From the IMG/VR virus record IMGVR_UViG_3300025646_000192, positions 1 to 32,168 of that record: 32,168 bases of DNA; one strand, 5' to 3'. Shown in pieces: positions 1 through 6,179 of this stretch. The DNA is from a virus. How positions within the stretch are numbered: position 1 is the stretch's first letter; each line of letters begins with the position of its first letter. Under the pieces are notes generated by a model, which was not told where the DNA came from, made no database searches, and worked only from the letters and a program-made list of their open reading frames with translations. The position numbers were made by a program, and so were the translations under genes.

Positions 1-1266
1 AAGCTAGATGTTTCTGATGTTGGAGGTAGTGGATACGCCACTATCTTTGATACAGGTGCTAATGGTGACAACTATTACACAGCAGGGACAAGTGGCGTTC
101 AGATTTTCCGAAATGGCTCTTCTGAAAGAATGCGTATCGACTCATCAGGTAATGTTGGTATAGGCGGAACACCTACTACATATCCGTTAGAAGTCTTTGA
201 TACAAATGGAAATGGAATTGCATATAAAGATACAACCAATTCTGTTACTAATTTTGTAGGAGCATATAACTCTGTCGGTATTTCAGGAACACTAACAAAC
301 CATCCTTACGCTTTATGGACAAACAACACAGAACGCATGAGGATAGACACTTCAGGCAGAGTTGGTATAGGTACGCAGGCTCCCGATGAAACCTTACACA
401 TAGAGAGAAACACAGTTGCAGGTGGCACTAATTATATATTCATGAGAAAAACAGATCAGGGTGCTAGTCAAGGTATTTTTATTGGAATGGCTGCAAATAG
501 TAATGATTTACAAATTTATAATGCAGCTAATAATAATATACTTTTTAAAAACCAAATTCCAGAAGCAGAACGCATGAGGATAGATAATTCTGGTAATGTT
601 GGTATTGGAGTAACCTCTCCTCAAACACCATTACAAATTGCAGGTGGTACAGATAATGCAAATGTGCAAGATTATATTACACTTAGCAGAACAGGTTATC
701 CAACAGCAAACTTTAGACAAGTTATCGCTTCTAGTTCAGGTTCAGCTGCTGCACAATGTAGTATTGTTTTTAAAACAAGTGATGGTACAAACGCTCCTGC
801 AACAGCAGTAACTATAGATGGCAATAAAGCCATGACTATTGTTGGTGCATTGTCTAAAGGTTCAGGTTCATTTAGAATTGACCATCCTCTAGAATCTAAA
901 AAAGATACACACCAATTAGTTCATTCATTTATTGAAGGACCACAAGCAGATTTAATATATAGAGGCAAAGTAGATTTAGTAGATGGCTCTGCAACAGTTA
1001 ATATTGATGCTGTAGCAGGTATGACCGAAGGAACTTTTGTAGCTCTTAACAGAGAAGTACAATGTTTTACCTCAAACGAATCAGATTGGGATGCTGTTAA
1101 AGGCAGCGTTTCAGGAAACATTCTCACCATTGAATGTCAAAATACATCATCAACTGCAACAGTATCTTGGTTGGTAATTGGCGAAAGACAAGACCAACAC
1201 ATGATTGATACACAATGGACTGATGATAATGGTAAAGTAATAGTAGAACCGCTTAAAGGAGAATAA
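1..1266 (+). CDS. Tail fibre, C-terminal part (5' end missing)
   Basis: The frame is open from base 1, so the gene begins outside the window; the first in-frame ATG (130) lies inside a repeat and is not a real start. Three copies of a motif of the form ERMRID(S/T/N)SG(N/R)VGIG occur at 124, 331 and 568, spaced by about 70 residues, each followed by a P-rich turn and a short beta-strand (LEV, LHI, LQI). This is a trimeric beta-rich shaft pattern common in marine phage fibres. The last 130 residues (HQLVHSFIEGP... to the ...TQWTDDNG... end) look like the conserved C-terminal cap of such fibres, presumably the receptor-facing or folding domain. No serine-peptidase (S74) chaperone motif is visible. 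The same motif series ends the gene at 28457-32168, so both are almost certainly one gene. Confidence 0.9.
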   Translation, partial: KLDVSDVGGSGYATIFDTGANGDNYYTAGTSGVQIFRNGSSERMRIDSSGNVGIGGTPTTYPLEVFDTNGNGIAYKDTTNSVTNFVGAYNSVGISGTLTNHPYALWTNNTERMRIDTSGRVGIGTQAPDETLHIERNTVAGGTNYIFMRKTDQGASQGIFIGMAANSNDLQIYNAANNNILFKNQIPEAERMRIDNSGNVGIGVTSPQTPLQIAGGTDNANVQDYITLSRTGYPTANFRQVIASSSGSAAAQCSIVFKTSDGTNAPATAVTIDGNKAMTIVGALSKGSGSFRIDHPLESKKDTHQLVHSFIEGPQADLIYRGKVDLVDGSATVNIDAVAGMTEGTFVALNREVQCFTSNESDWDAVKGSVSGNILTIECQNTSSTATVSWLVIGERQDQHMIDTQWTDDNGKVIVEPLKGE

Positions 1267-1270
1267 AATT

Positions 1271-1615
1271 ATGAGCATATCTTACCAATGGAATGTAAAC
1301 ACAGTTGATGTGTACCCATCCGAAGAAGGTCACAGCAATGTGATTTACAATGTACACTGGGTTTTAAACGCTACCGATACTGAAGTCGATGCAGAAGGTA
1401 ATCCTTATGTTGCTTCAGTCTATGGTACTCAAAGCCTTGATACTTCAGACCTATCTAACTTCACAGACTTTGACAGCGTGACAAGCTCACAAGTTCAGGG
1501 TTGGGTTGAAGCTGCTATGGGTGCTGAAGCTGTACAGGGTTTGAAAGATGGATTGGATGCTAATATTGCAGACCAAAAGAATCCAACTTCTGTTACCAAA
1601 ACTCTTGTTAGTTAA
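1271..1615 (+). CDS. Small conserved fibre-associated protein
   Basis: A 114-residue acidic protein that starts 5 bases after the fibre stop, with GGAG at about 1258 as ribosome site. It has no signal peptide or membrane segment. The N-terminal half (YQWNVNTVDVYP...NVIYNVHWVLNATD) is beta-rich. The C-terminal half, from about residue 60, is helical with an SQVQGWVEAAMG segment that resembles proteins encoded directly after tail fibres in many marine phages. The position suggests a virion-associated or fibre-folding partner. The function is not established from the sequence; the family resemblance is from memory and unverified. Confidence 0.75.
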   Translation: MSISYQWNVNTVDVYPSEEGHSNVIYNVHWVLNATDTEVDAEGNPYVASVYGTQSLDTSDLSNFTDFDSVTSSQVQGWVEAAMGAEAVQGLKDGLDANIADQKNPTSVTKTLVS

Positions 1616-1650
1616 TATATAATAAATTTTTAACTTTTTAGGAGAAACTA
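1616..1650 (+). promoter_or_regulatory. Short AT-rich gap with a perfect -10-like box
   Basis: TATAAT is present at 1618-1623. The best -35 match is poor (TTACCA at 1593-1598, 19-bp spacer), and no extended -10 TG is present. The gap also carries the ribosome site AGGAG for the next gene. It could be a weak promoter for the lysis cassette; chance occurrence in AT-rich DNA is equally possible. Confidence 0.25.
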
Positions 1651-1893
1651 ATGGAGAAAACTGAACAAGTAAACGAAAATCCAGTCATCATAACTTTAGA
1701 TGACAAGGAATACAGAAGAGAAGATCTTAACAATGATCAATTAGTCATTGCTGCGGAACTTCAAGGCATTGCAAGAGATATGCAACAACTAGAAGCTCAG
1801 TACAACAGACTTAACAGAGATAAGAACTATCGTATCTTGGATTTTCAAAATAGCTTAACTGTAGAAGAAGTTGAAGCTGAAGAGGAGAAATAA
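1651..1893 (+). CDS. Small coiled-coil protein, DUF6447-like
   Basis: An 80-residue acidic protein with a good AGGAG ribosome site 7 bases upstream of the ATG. The N-terminus has an I-x-L-D-D-K-E-Y strand typical of the small DUF6447-type proteins found beside tail-fibre genes. Residues 30-65 form a heptad-rich helix (ELQGIARDMQQLEAQYNRLNRD) likely to make a coiled coil, and the tail is Glu-rich. It lies between the fibre-associated protein and the lysis genes. A structural or assembly role is inferred only from context; family assignment is from pattern memory. Confidence 0.7.
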   Translation: MEKTEQVNENPVIITLDDKEYRREDLNNDQLVIAAELQGIARDMQQLEAQYNRLNRDKNYRILDFQNSLTVEEVEAEEEK

Positions 1894-2019
1894 ATGTTTG
1901 AAGTATTAACTATCGCAAATTCAATTTTCATTATCTTCTTATGCTTCTTGCATAAAGATCTAATTAAAGATCTTTATCCTTCCGCACCTGTTCCTAAAAC
2001 TAGGAGCAAGAAAAAATAA
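1894..2019 (+). CDS. 41-residue single-pass membrane peptide
   Basis: ATG at 1894 directly follows the previous stop, with GAGGAG inside the end of that gene as ribosome site. Residues 3-20 (EVLTIANSIFIIFLCFLH) form one hydrophobic helix, followed by a basic tail ending KTRSKKK: an N-out/C-in anchor by the positive-inside rule. The stop overlaps the next ATG (TAATG at 2017-2021). Its place at the head of the lysis cassette suggests a holin accessory, antiholin or small spanin-like element, but it has no lipobox and no diagnostic motif. Too short for family assignment. Confidence 0.6.
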   Translation: MFEVLTIANSIFIIFLCFLHKDLIKDLYPSAPVPKTRSKKK

Positions 2020-2255
2020 TGTCTACTCGTGCTACCGCTTCTGATGTTCATTTAGAATTATCTAAGCATGAAGTACAATGCAGTGAGCGGTGGACACAAA
2101 ACTGGAACAGAATGAAAAAGATAGAAGCTAGTATTGAGAGCTTAGATGCAAAGTTAGATACTCAATTTGAAAGATTGGATAAGAAGTTAACTAACATTAT
2201 GATTGGCGGATTCATTTTAATTCTTGGTGCTTTATTAACAGCAGCATTCACATGA
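2019..2255 (+). CDS. Holin-like protein with one C-terminal TM helix (XhlA-like)
   Basis: A 78-residue protein: a soluble amphipathic N-terminus, a coiled-coil stretch (about residues 32-58, ending ...FERLDKKLTN) and one C-terminal membrane helix of about 19 residues (IMIGGFILILGALLTAAFT). This layout, a coiled coil followed by a single terminal anchor, is that of haemolysin XhlA and related small phage lysis membrane proteins. It overlaps the previous gene by 1 base and the next by 4 (ATGA). It probably works with the following three-segment holin to open the inner membrane for the endolysin. Antiholin is an alternative. Confidence 0.65.
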   Translation: MSTRATASDVHLELSKHEVQCSERWTQNWNRMKKIEASIESLDAKLDTQFERLDKKLTNIMIGGFILILGALLTAAFT

Positions 2256-2734
2256 AATTTGCAAAAATTAAAAATCTAATAGGCACACTAGCACCAACCA
2301 TAGGAACTGCTTTAGGCAGTCCATTAGCAGGAATGGCAGCCAATATTGTTGCTGAAGCATTAGGTTGTAAACCTGAAGCTAAAAGCATAGAGCAGGCTAT
2401 TCAACAAGCTACTCCTGAACAAATGTTAGAGCTAAAGAAAGCTGAAACAGATTTTGAAATTAAGCTCAAGGAATTGGATGTTGATATCTTTGCTTTAGAA
2501 ACTGCTGATATTCAAGATGCTAGAACCAAATTCAATAGAGATTGGACTCCTAGAATCTTGGGGTTTGCAACTATTCTTGGATTCTTAGGATATATATTCT
2601 TAGTAACGCTACAACCACCTGATGCTAATTCTGATACTATCGTATCTTTAGTGCTTGGCTATTTAGGCGGTTTGGCGAGTGCTGTTATCTCTTTCTATTT
2701 TGGAGCAAGTCATACTCCTGATAAAAATGGCTAA
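2252..2734 (+). CDS. Holin, three-TM family (GTA_holin_3TM type)
   Basis: A 160-residue protein. The N-terminus (IGTLAPTIGTALGSPLAGMAANIVAEALG, residues 9-37) is a glycine/alanine-rich hydrophobic segment, followed by QATPEQMLELKKAETDFE, a hallmark of the three-segment holins also found in gene transfer agents (Pfam PF11351, from memory). Two further membrane helices occupy about 103-121 (ILGFATILGFLGYIFLVTL) and 131-150. The DW-P-R motif before the second helix also fits the family. Located immediately before the endolysin block, it is the best candidate for the pore that releases the endolysin, which has no secretion signal of its own. Confidence 0.8.
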   Translation: MKFAKIKNLIGTLAPTIGTALGSPLAGMAANIVAEALGCKPEAKSIEQAIQQATPEQMLELKKAETDFEIKLKELDVDIFALETADIQDARTKFNRDWTPRILGFATILGFLGYIFLVTLQPPDANSDTIVSLVLGYLGGLASAVISFYFGASHTPDKNG

Positions 2735-2870
2735 ACCAAAACAATCAGTAACAAAAACTCACGATTATCAAAGATCTAAAACCAAACGAACATCTATTGG
2801 TGCTTCACCAAACACTTATCCAAAAAATAAAAAAGCACAATTTAAAAAATATAGGGGGCAGGGCAGATAA
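2727..2870 (+). CDS. 47-residue highly basic protein
   Basis: The ATG at 2727 overlaps the end of the holin gene; the reading frame is open further upstream but those codons give a hydrophobic leader out of keeping with the conserved part. The product is Lys/Arg-rich with the core SKTKRTSIGASPNTYPKNKK and the end FKKYRGQGR. I recognise this as a small conserved type found near lysis genes of marine phages; its function is unknown. The charge suggests nucleic-acid or ribosome contact. Its stop overlaps the endolysin ATG by one base. Confidence 0.7.
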   Translation: MAKPKQSVTKTHDYQRSKTKRTSIGASPNTYPKNKKAQFKKYRGQGR

Positions 2871-3310
2871 TGTATCTCAAAATGAGAGAAGAACACTTTG
2901 ATCTTGAATTAATCAAGAAACGCTTATTAGACTTTGAAGGTATGGTGCTAAAACCTTACCATTGCAAACAAAATTACTTAACTATTGGGGTGGGGCGTAA
3001 CCTAGAGAGCAATGGAATAACTGAGGAAGAAGCACTATACCTGCTTGAAAACGATATTAAAGAAACAGTTGCTAAATTAGATAAGCAATGGTCTATTTGG
3101 ACAACCCTACCAGTAAAAGCACAACAGGTTTGCATAGACCTAGTATTCAATATGGGCATCAACACTTTTATGAGCTTTAGAAAGACCAGAGCTTTCATGG
3201 AACTAGGAGAATGGGAGAAAGCTGGAGATGAACTCCTTAATTCTAAGTACGCAGAACAAGTAGGCAGAAGAGCAATATTCAATTCAGAGGAATTAAAGTC
3301 TTTGGCTTAA
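2870..3310 (+). CDS. Endolysin, GH24 lysozyme (T4 lysozyme family)
   Basis: A 146-residue muramidase that cleaves the glycan of peptidoglycan. The catalytic block is at residues 22-40: Glu23 in FEG, Cys32 where T4 lysozyme has Asp20, and Thr38 in YLTIGVGRN, giving E-x8-C-x5-T. The E-x8-(D/C)-x5-T triad is accepted in GH24. The later FNMG-x-N motif (about residues 94-98) and the AGDELLNSKYAEQVGRRA stretch are also typical. There is no N-terminal signal or SAR segment, so export depends on the upstream holin. An alternative ATG at 2882 would lose only four residues. Confidence 0.92.
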   Translation: MYLKMREEHFDLELIKKRLLDFEGMVLKPYHCKQNYLTIGVGRNLESNGITEEEALYLLENDIKETVAKLDKQWSIWTTLPVKAQQVCIDLVFNMGINTFMSFRKTRAFMELGEWEKAGDELLNSKYAEQVGRRAIFNSEELKSLA

Positions 3311-3316
3311 TTTCTT

Positions 3317-3706
3317 ATGGCTCTGCATCATACTCACCACATAGGTAATGCAGGAGAGTTTTTAGCTGCAAGCATCATTGCCCAAGTTGCAGACCAAGTA
3401 TTCATAACCAGTCAAGGCATCGCAGATATAGTTTTTGAATACGATTACAAATTCTATAGATGCCAAGTCAAAACCAAATCACAACACGAAATCCATCGCA
3501 TCAATTGGCGATTTGATCTGAGACGTAGCAAAGCAAAAGACAGACAATATCCGGAGAACACGATAGATCTGTATGCTCTGGTTTCTTTAGAGCTGCGGAA
3601 CGTAGTCTTTATCAGAGATCATGATGATAAGCAGATCACCATCCAAGATGAACACATGAAGAACAATGATGCGGTCAAAAACCTCTTAGATATCTTAGAA
3701 AAATAA
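3317..3706 (+). CDS. PD-(D/E)XK nuclease, intron-associated endonuclease type
   Basis: A 129-residue protein with the layout of small PD-(D/E)XK nucleases: an N-terminal helix with G-NAGEFLAAS (Glu14), then D37 in GIADIVFEYD and the strand QVKTK (Gln50-x-Lys52) in place of ExK. Q-x-K replacement is known in this superfamily, for example in the intron-associated group (PF11645, from memory). There is no ribosome site of note and the gene lies 6 bases after the endolysin stop. It may act on host DNA, in recombination or as a homing-type enzyme; which is not visible. It is the last gene before an AT-rich regulatory gap. Confidence 0.75.
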   Translation: MALHHTHHIGNAGEFLAASIIAQVADQVFITSQGIADIVFEYDYKFYRCQVKTKSQHEIHRINWRFDLRRSKAKDRQYPENTIDLYALVSLELRNVVFIRDHDDKQITIQDEHMKNNDAVKNLLDILEK

Positions 3707-3793
3707 TTTTATTTTTTTTTATCAAAACTATATACAAATATATAAATATATGGACAATAGTAATTATTAACTAATTATTTCAAAGGGGAAAAA
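3707..3793 (+). promoter_or_regulatory. AT-rich gap: likely promoter of the early gene cluster
   Basis: This 87-bp stretch is the longest clearly non-coding gap between the lysis and small-gene blocks. It starts with an A/T-only region running into nine or more Ts (to 3720), which could act as a weak terminator. A sigma-70-like pair follows: TTATCA at 3719-3724 and TATAAA at 3741-3746, spacer 16 bp. A strong ribosome site (AAAGGGG) sits just before the ATG at 3794. It probably drives the overlapping run from 3794. The promoter match is moderate and AT-rich DNA yields such matches by chance. Confidence 0.4.
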
Positions 3794-3973
3794 ATGAAAA
3801 AATTTAAATTTAACTGCACTTACACTGTAAATCTTGATGTTGCTATTGAAGCTAATACTCAGGAAGAAGCTGAGAAAATTATCAGAGATCTATCATATGG
3901 CGATGCTGAAACAGATAAAACTGTTAAAAGAGTCAGAATCAATGAACTTCTTAGTGAAAGAGAGGTGGCGTAA
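3794..3973 (+). CDS. Small unknown protein (59 aa)
   Basis: ATG at 3794 follows AAAGGGG at 6-base spacing, one of the strongest ribosome sites here. The 59-residue product begins MKKFKFNCTYTVNLDVAIEA, a beta hairpin, followed by a helix with NTQEEAEKIIRDL and an acidic/basic tail. The strand-then-AxSxEEA-helix pattern resembles small phage proteins of ferredoxin-like fold, but I cannot name a family. It is the first gene of a run of seven overlapping small genes, so it is likely transcribed early and at high level. The stop overlaps the next ATG (TAATG). Confidence 0.65.
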   Translation: MKKFKFNCTYTVNLDVAIEANTQEEAEKIIRDLSYGDAETDKTVKRVRINELLSEREVA

Positions 3974-4272
3974 TGGCAATGAAAAAATCAATACTAATTA
4001 AATTAATTGCTGAAGATCTAATAAATTTTCCGCTATATGGAGATGAAGTTATATCTCTTGAAACTGATAGTCCTTATGGAAAGGATATAACTTATGCCAA
4101 ACATCTTAATCAGTGGTGCTTTTCAGGATGGAGAGGTAACAACTTTTTTGATGGTTATTGGGATTATGTTCATCCTCATAATTTAGAGAATTTTTTATAC
4201 AAATTATCTAATAAAGATCTTTTACATCTTCGTAAAGTTAGGGGAATTATTTATCAAGAGGATGCAGCCTAA
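3973..4272 (+). CDS. Unknown 99-aa protein
   Basis: Starts on the last base of the previous stop, with GAGG 6-10 bases upstream. The protein is rich in aromatic residues in its centre (HLNQWCFSGWRGNNFFDGYWDYVHP), suggesting a compact beta-rich core, and ends with a helix LSNKDLLHLRKVRGI. There is no membrane segment and no motif I recognise. The tight coupling to neighbours places it in the same transcript. A role in takeover of the host or in countering defence would be typical for this position, but that is only contextual inference. Confidence 0.6.
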   Translation: MAMKKSILIKLIAEDLINFPLYGDEVISLETDSPYGKDITYAKHLNQWCFSGWRGNNFFDGYWDYVHPHNLENFLYKLSNKDLLHLRKVRGIIYQEDAA

Positions 4273-4448
4273 TGAAATCAATCAGATTACTCAAGTGGGG
4301 TGGTGGCTATGTCACCATCCCTACAGAAAGCATCAGAGGTATTATCAATAGCTACGAAGGTACTTTGGTCTACACCACTGACAATGTGTACAAGGTTACT
4401 GCTTCTAAAGCAGAGATTGAAGAGCTATTGTTAAGGAGAGCATCATGA
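4272..4448 (+). CDS. Small unknown protein (58 aa)
   Basis: The ATG at 4272 overlaps the previous TAA and the end overlaps the next gene by 4 bases (ATGA). The 58-residue product starts MKSIRLLKWGGGYVTIPTES, then has a short beta stretch (GTLVYTTDNVYKVTAS) and a C-terminal helix KAEIEELLLRR. It looks like a small beta sandwich with a helix; no family recognised. Start and stop couplings on both sides and an even codon pattern support that it is real. Upstream ribosome site is weak, so translation probably depends on coupling to the preceding gene. Confidence 0.55.
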   Translation: MKSIRLLKWGGGYVTIPTESIRGIINSYEGTLVYTTDNVYKVTASKAEIEELLLRRAS

Positions 4449-4654
4449 ATAAACCAGATATCAATATGAACCAACAACCAATAGATAGAGTTGTGCAACT
4501 TTTGAATCTTGGTTTCTCTGAAAAAGAAGTTTACAAAGATATGTTGGAGCATTGTTCTCTATCCTTAGATACAGAATTAAAAAAAGAATCAATGAGATAT
4601 TTGATTACACAAACAAACAAGATGAATGTGTTTGCAACAGGAGAGCATCATGAA
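4434..4654 (+). repeat. Exact 16-base duplicated ribosome-site/start block
   Basis: AGGAGAGCATCATGAA occurs at 4434-4449 and again at 4639-4654, 205 bp apart. Each copy includes the ribosome site, spacer, ATG and first bases of a gene, so two neighbouring genes are started by the same initiation cassette. Confidence 0.85.
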
Positions 4655-4663
4655 CACATCTAA
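4445..4663 (+). CDS. Small helical unknown protein (72 aa)
   Basis: A 72-residue protein starting inside the previous stop, with the ribosome site AAGGAG 7 bases upstream. From residue 12 it is almost wholly helical: PIDRVVQLLNLGFSEKEVYKDMLEH looks like a helix-turn-helix-like or small regulatory fold, but the key glycine/turn pattern is not decisive. Its leader (16 bases ending in ATGAA) is repeated exactly before the next gene. The last residues (EHHEHI) lie over the next gene's start. Unknown function. Confidence 0.55.
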   Translation: MNKPDINMNQQPIDRVVQLLNLGFSEKEVYKDMLEHCSLSLDTELKKESMRYLITQTNKMNVFATGEHHEHI

Positions 4664-4940
4664 CCACGAACTATATTTCACCTCTAGCAAAGGTGTAGTG
4701 CAATGGGATTGGAAGGGTGAGAACTCACCTAGTGACAATCCTAGTCCCAAGTATAAGGCATACAACTATCAATGGTATGTGCCTAAGAAATCAGAATTCA
4801 CAATCATTAGTGACTTACCTGCAACAGATAAGCAGCAAGTCAAAGATGAACTGTGGGCATCTCTGGAAGCTGAGATTGATTACATGAAGGCTATCAGGAA
4901 AGTCCATTTAACTAACCAGAAAAACAGAAAGGGGGTTTAA
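4650..4940 (+). CDS. Unknown 96-aa protein
   Basis: I choose ATG 4650 because it has the duplicated AGGAG-7-ATG cassette; an in-frame ATG at 4626 lacks a ribosome site. The product starts MNTSNHELYFTSSKGVVQWDW and has a Trp/Tyr-rich beta region followed by a helical C-terminus (KDELWASLEAEIDYMKAIRKVH) and a basic end. It overlaps the end of the previous gene by 14 bases in another frame. No family recognised, no membrane segment. Part of the early small-gene run. Confidence 0.6.
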   Translation: MNTSNHELYFTSSKGVVQWDWKGENSPSDNPSPKYKAYNYQWYVPKKSEFTIISDLPATDKQQVKDELWASLEAEIDYMKAIRKVHLTNQKNRKGV

Positions 4941-4941
4941 C

Positions 4942-5070
4942 ATGGTTAATTTTACATTAGGAATAATCGCAACTTTGGTTGCACAAAAGCTGTACCAAGC
5001 ATACAAAATTAGACGTAGGCATTATCTTGCTTGGAGATATGTGCCACATCAATACAGGATAAAAGGATGA
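4942..5070 (+). CDS. 42-residue membrane-anchored basic peptide
   Basis: ATG 4942 is one base after the previous stop, with GGGGG about 8 bases upstream. Residues 3-15 (NFTLGIIATLVAQ) form a short hydrophobic helix, followed by a strongly basic region (YKIRRRHYLAWRYVPHQYRIKG). This is the layout of a small inner-membrane peptide with a cytoplasmic basic tail. The end overlaps the next gene by 4 bases (ATGA). No function known; such peptides in early phage blocks can act on host membranes or superinfection, which is inference only. Confidence 0.5.
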   Translation: MVNFTLGIIATLVAQKLYQAYKIRRRHYLAWRYVPHQYRIKG

Positions 5071-5144
5071 TTGATCAAGAATTTGTAGCGGTACTTACCT
5101 TCTTACTATTCATTGGAGCTGTTTTCTTTATGGTGCAGAAATAA
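5067..5144 (+). CDS. 25-residue single-TM micropeptide
   Basis: ATG at 5067 overlaps the previous stop, with AAAGG upstream, and its TAA overlaps the ATG of the exonuclease (TAATG). The peptide is MIDQEFVAVLTFLLFIGAVF followed by FMVQK: one membrane helix with an acidic N-terminus and a lysine at the C-terminus. Perfect end-to-end overlap with both neighbours is the main argument that it is translated. It may serve mainly to couple translation of the exonuclease. Real expression is unproven. Confidence 0.45.
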   Translation: MIDQEFVAVLTFLLFIGAVFFMVQK

Positions 5145-6106
5145 TGGGTGAGAAAGAAGGTAAATTAACCAGAGACGATAGATTAAGTGCAAGCACTTAT
5201 TCTCAAGCGAATGGCAACAGTCCTTATGGCTCAAGACAAGAGCTTATAGACAGAGCTATTAGAGCTAGTGAAGGAGAGAACGTTAGAGTGGAGCTAGACA
5301 GCGTGGCAGTTAATCTAGGTCATTTCATGGAAGGTCATATCATTCGCTATGCATGTGAGAAGCTAAATCTCAGGGATGTAAAAACGGAGTTTGGTCAGAA
5401 GTTTGAGCATCCCTTCTTCCCTGTTGAATGTTCTTTAGATGGAACTGCAATCGCAGATGATCTGACGTATGTAGAGAATCCAGATAAAGGAGTTTACATT
5501 CCAGAAGGTGATGAAATTCACTTAGATGGCATGGGTGTTATTGAGTGCAAGCTGACAAAAGCATATCCACCGCAAGACGGTAAACCTGCTATTTGGAGAG
5601 GATGGGAGCAGCTCAAGACACAGGTCGAATGTGTTGGGTGCAACTGGGGTGTCTTGGTTGTCTTCTATCATATTCAACCTGCGATACATTATTACTTCTA
5701 TCAAAGAGACCCTGCTTTTGAAGCGGAACTGAAACAAGTTGCAGAAGACTTTCAATACAGAGTCGATACCAAGACTTACTATGACCCTGTAACTTCTGAT
5801 GATGCATGGTTGAAGTATCAGAAAGTGATTCCAGATGAGGTGGCAGAATTGCCTGCTACAGCGATTAATTTATTAGCTCAGATAGAAAGACTAGATGAGA
5901 ACATAAAAGCATCGCAGAAAGCACGAGATGCTCTGCAGGCTACGATCATGGATATGATGGGTAATGCAGAGAAAGCTGTTGCAGGTGAGTACGAGATCTC
6001 ATGGGGCAACATTAGGTACAAGGCACAACCTGAAAAGTTAGTGGAAGCTAAACCAGAAAGGATTGTGAGACGTAAGAACATTAACTTTAGAAGGGTAGCA
6101 ACGTAG
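5144..6106 (+). CDS. YqaJ-type (lambda exonuclease-like) recombination nuclease
   Basis: A 320-residue protein with the lambda-exonuclease/YqaJ PD-(D/E)XK core: G-H-F-M-E63-G-H in a helix, D99 in ECSLDG, E134-C-K136 in GVIECKLTK, and the helix EQLKTQVECVG (Gln156/Gln160) that closes the active site. These digest one strand of double-stranded ends so that a single-strand annealing protein can recombine or repair phage DNA. The C-terminal third (about 235-320) has a helix LLAQIERLDENIKASQKARDALQATI, a coiled coil perhaps used for oligomerisation, typical of longer phage versions. No Bet/RecT-like annealing protein is evident nearby; the DIPF-tailed protein at 7205 could fill the DNA-binding role. 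Start overlaps the micropeptide stop. Confidence 0.88.
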   Translation: MGEKEGKLTRDDRLSASTYSQANGNSPYGSRQELIDRAIRASEGENVRVELDSVAVNLGHFMEGHIIRYACEKLNLRDVKTEFGQKFEHPFFPVECSLDGTAIADDLTYVENPDKGVYIPEGDEIHLDGMGVIECKLTKAYPPQDGKPAIWRGWEQLKTQVECVGCNWGVLVVFYHIQPAIHYYFYQRDPAFEAELKQVAEDFQYRVDTKTYYDPVTSDDAWLKYQKVIPDEVAELPATAINLLAQIERLDENIKASQKARDALQATIMDMMGNAEKAVAGEYEISWGNIRYKAQPEKLVEAKPERIVRRKNINFRRVAT

Positions 6107-6145
6107 GAGATATGTATATCTTGAAGGAGAGTTTTGTTGCTACCC
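6093..6145 (+). repeat. 10-bp perfect inverted repeat at the end of the exonuclease gene
   Basis: GGGTAGCAAC (6093-6102, last codons of the exonuclease) pairs exactly with GTTGCTACCC (6136-6145). The 33-base loop holds the stop codon, an AGGAG and the first of two copies of CTTGAAGGAGAGTTTT. An AAATTTTATTATATA stretch follows. The structure could end or attenuate transcription, protect mRNA ends, or hide the ribosome site in the loop. The long loop is unusual for a Rho-independent terminator. Confidence 0.6.
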
Positions 6146-6179
6146 AAATTTTATTATATACTTCTTGAAGGAGAGTTTT
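6120..6179 (+). repeat. Exact 16-base direct repeat containing a ribosome site
   Basis: CTTGAAGGAGAGTTTT lies at 6120-6135 and 6164-6179. Only the second copy is followed by an ATG (6180). The first copy is followed by TTG GTT-type codons of no obvious gene. An 18-codon reading frame (6112-6168) crosses the first copy but its ribosome site spacing is only 2 bases. Confidence 0.75.

Noticed and set aside
1720-5998. Frequent AGATCT sites
   Set aside because: Most arise from Lys-Asp-Leu and Glu-Asp-Leu codons (AAA/GAA GAT CTN) in AT-rich coding DNA; no regular spacing was seen.
6112-6168. 18-codon leader peptide reading frame after the exonuclease
   Set aside because: Ribosome site spacing is only 2 bases and the peptide overlaps repeats; kept only as part of the regulatory element.
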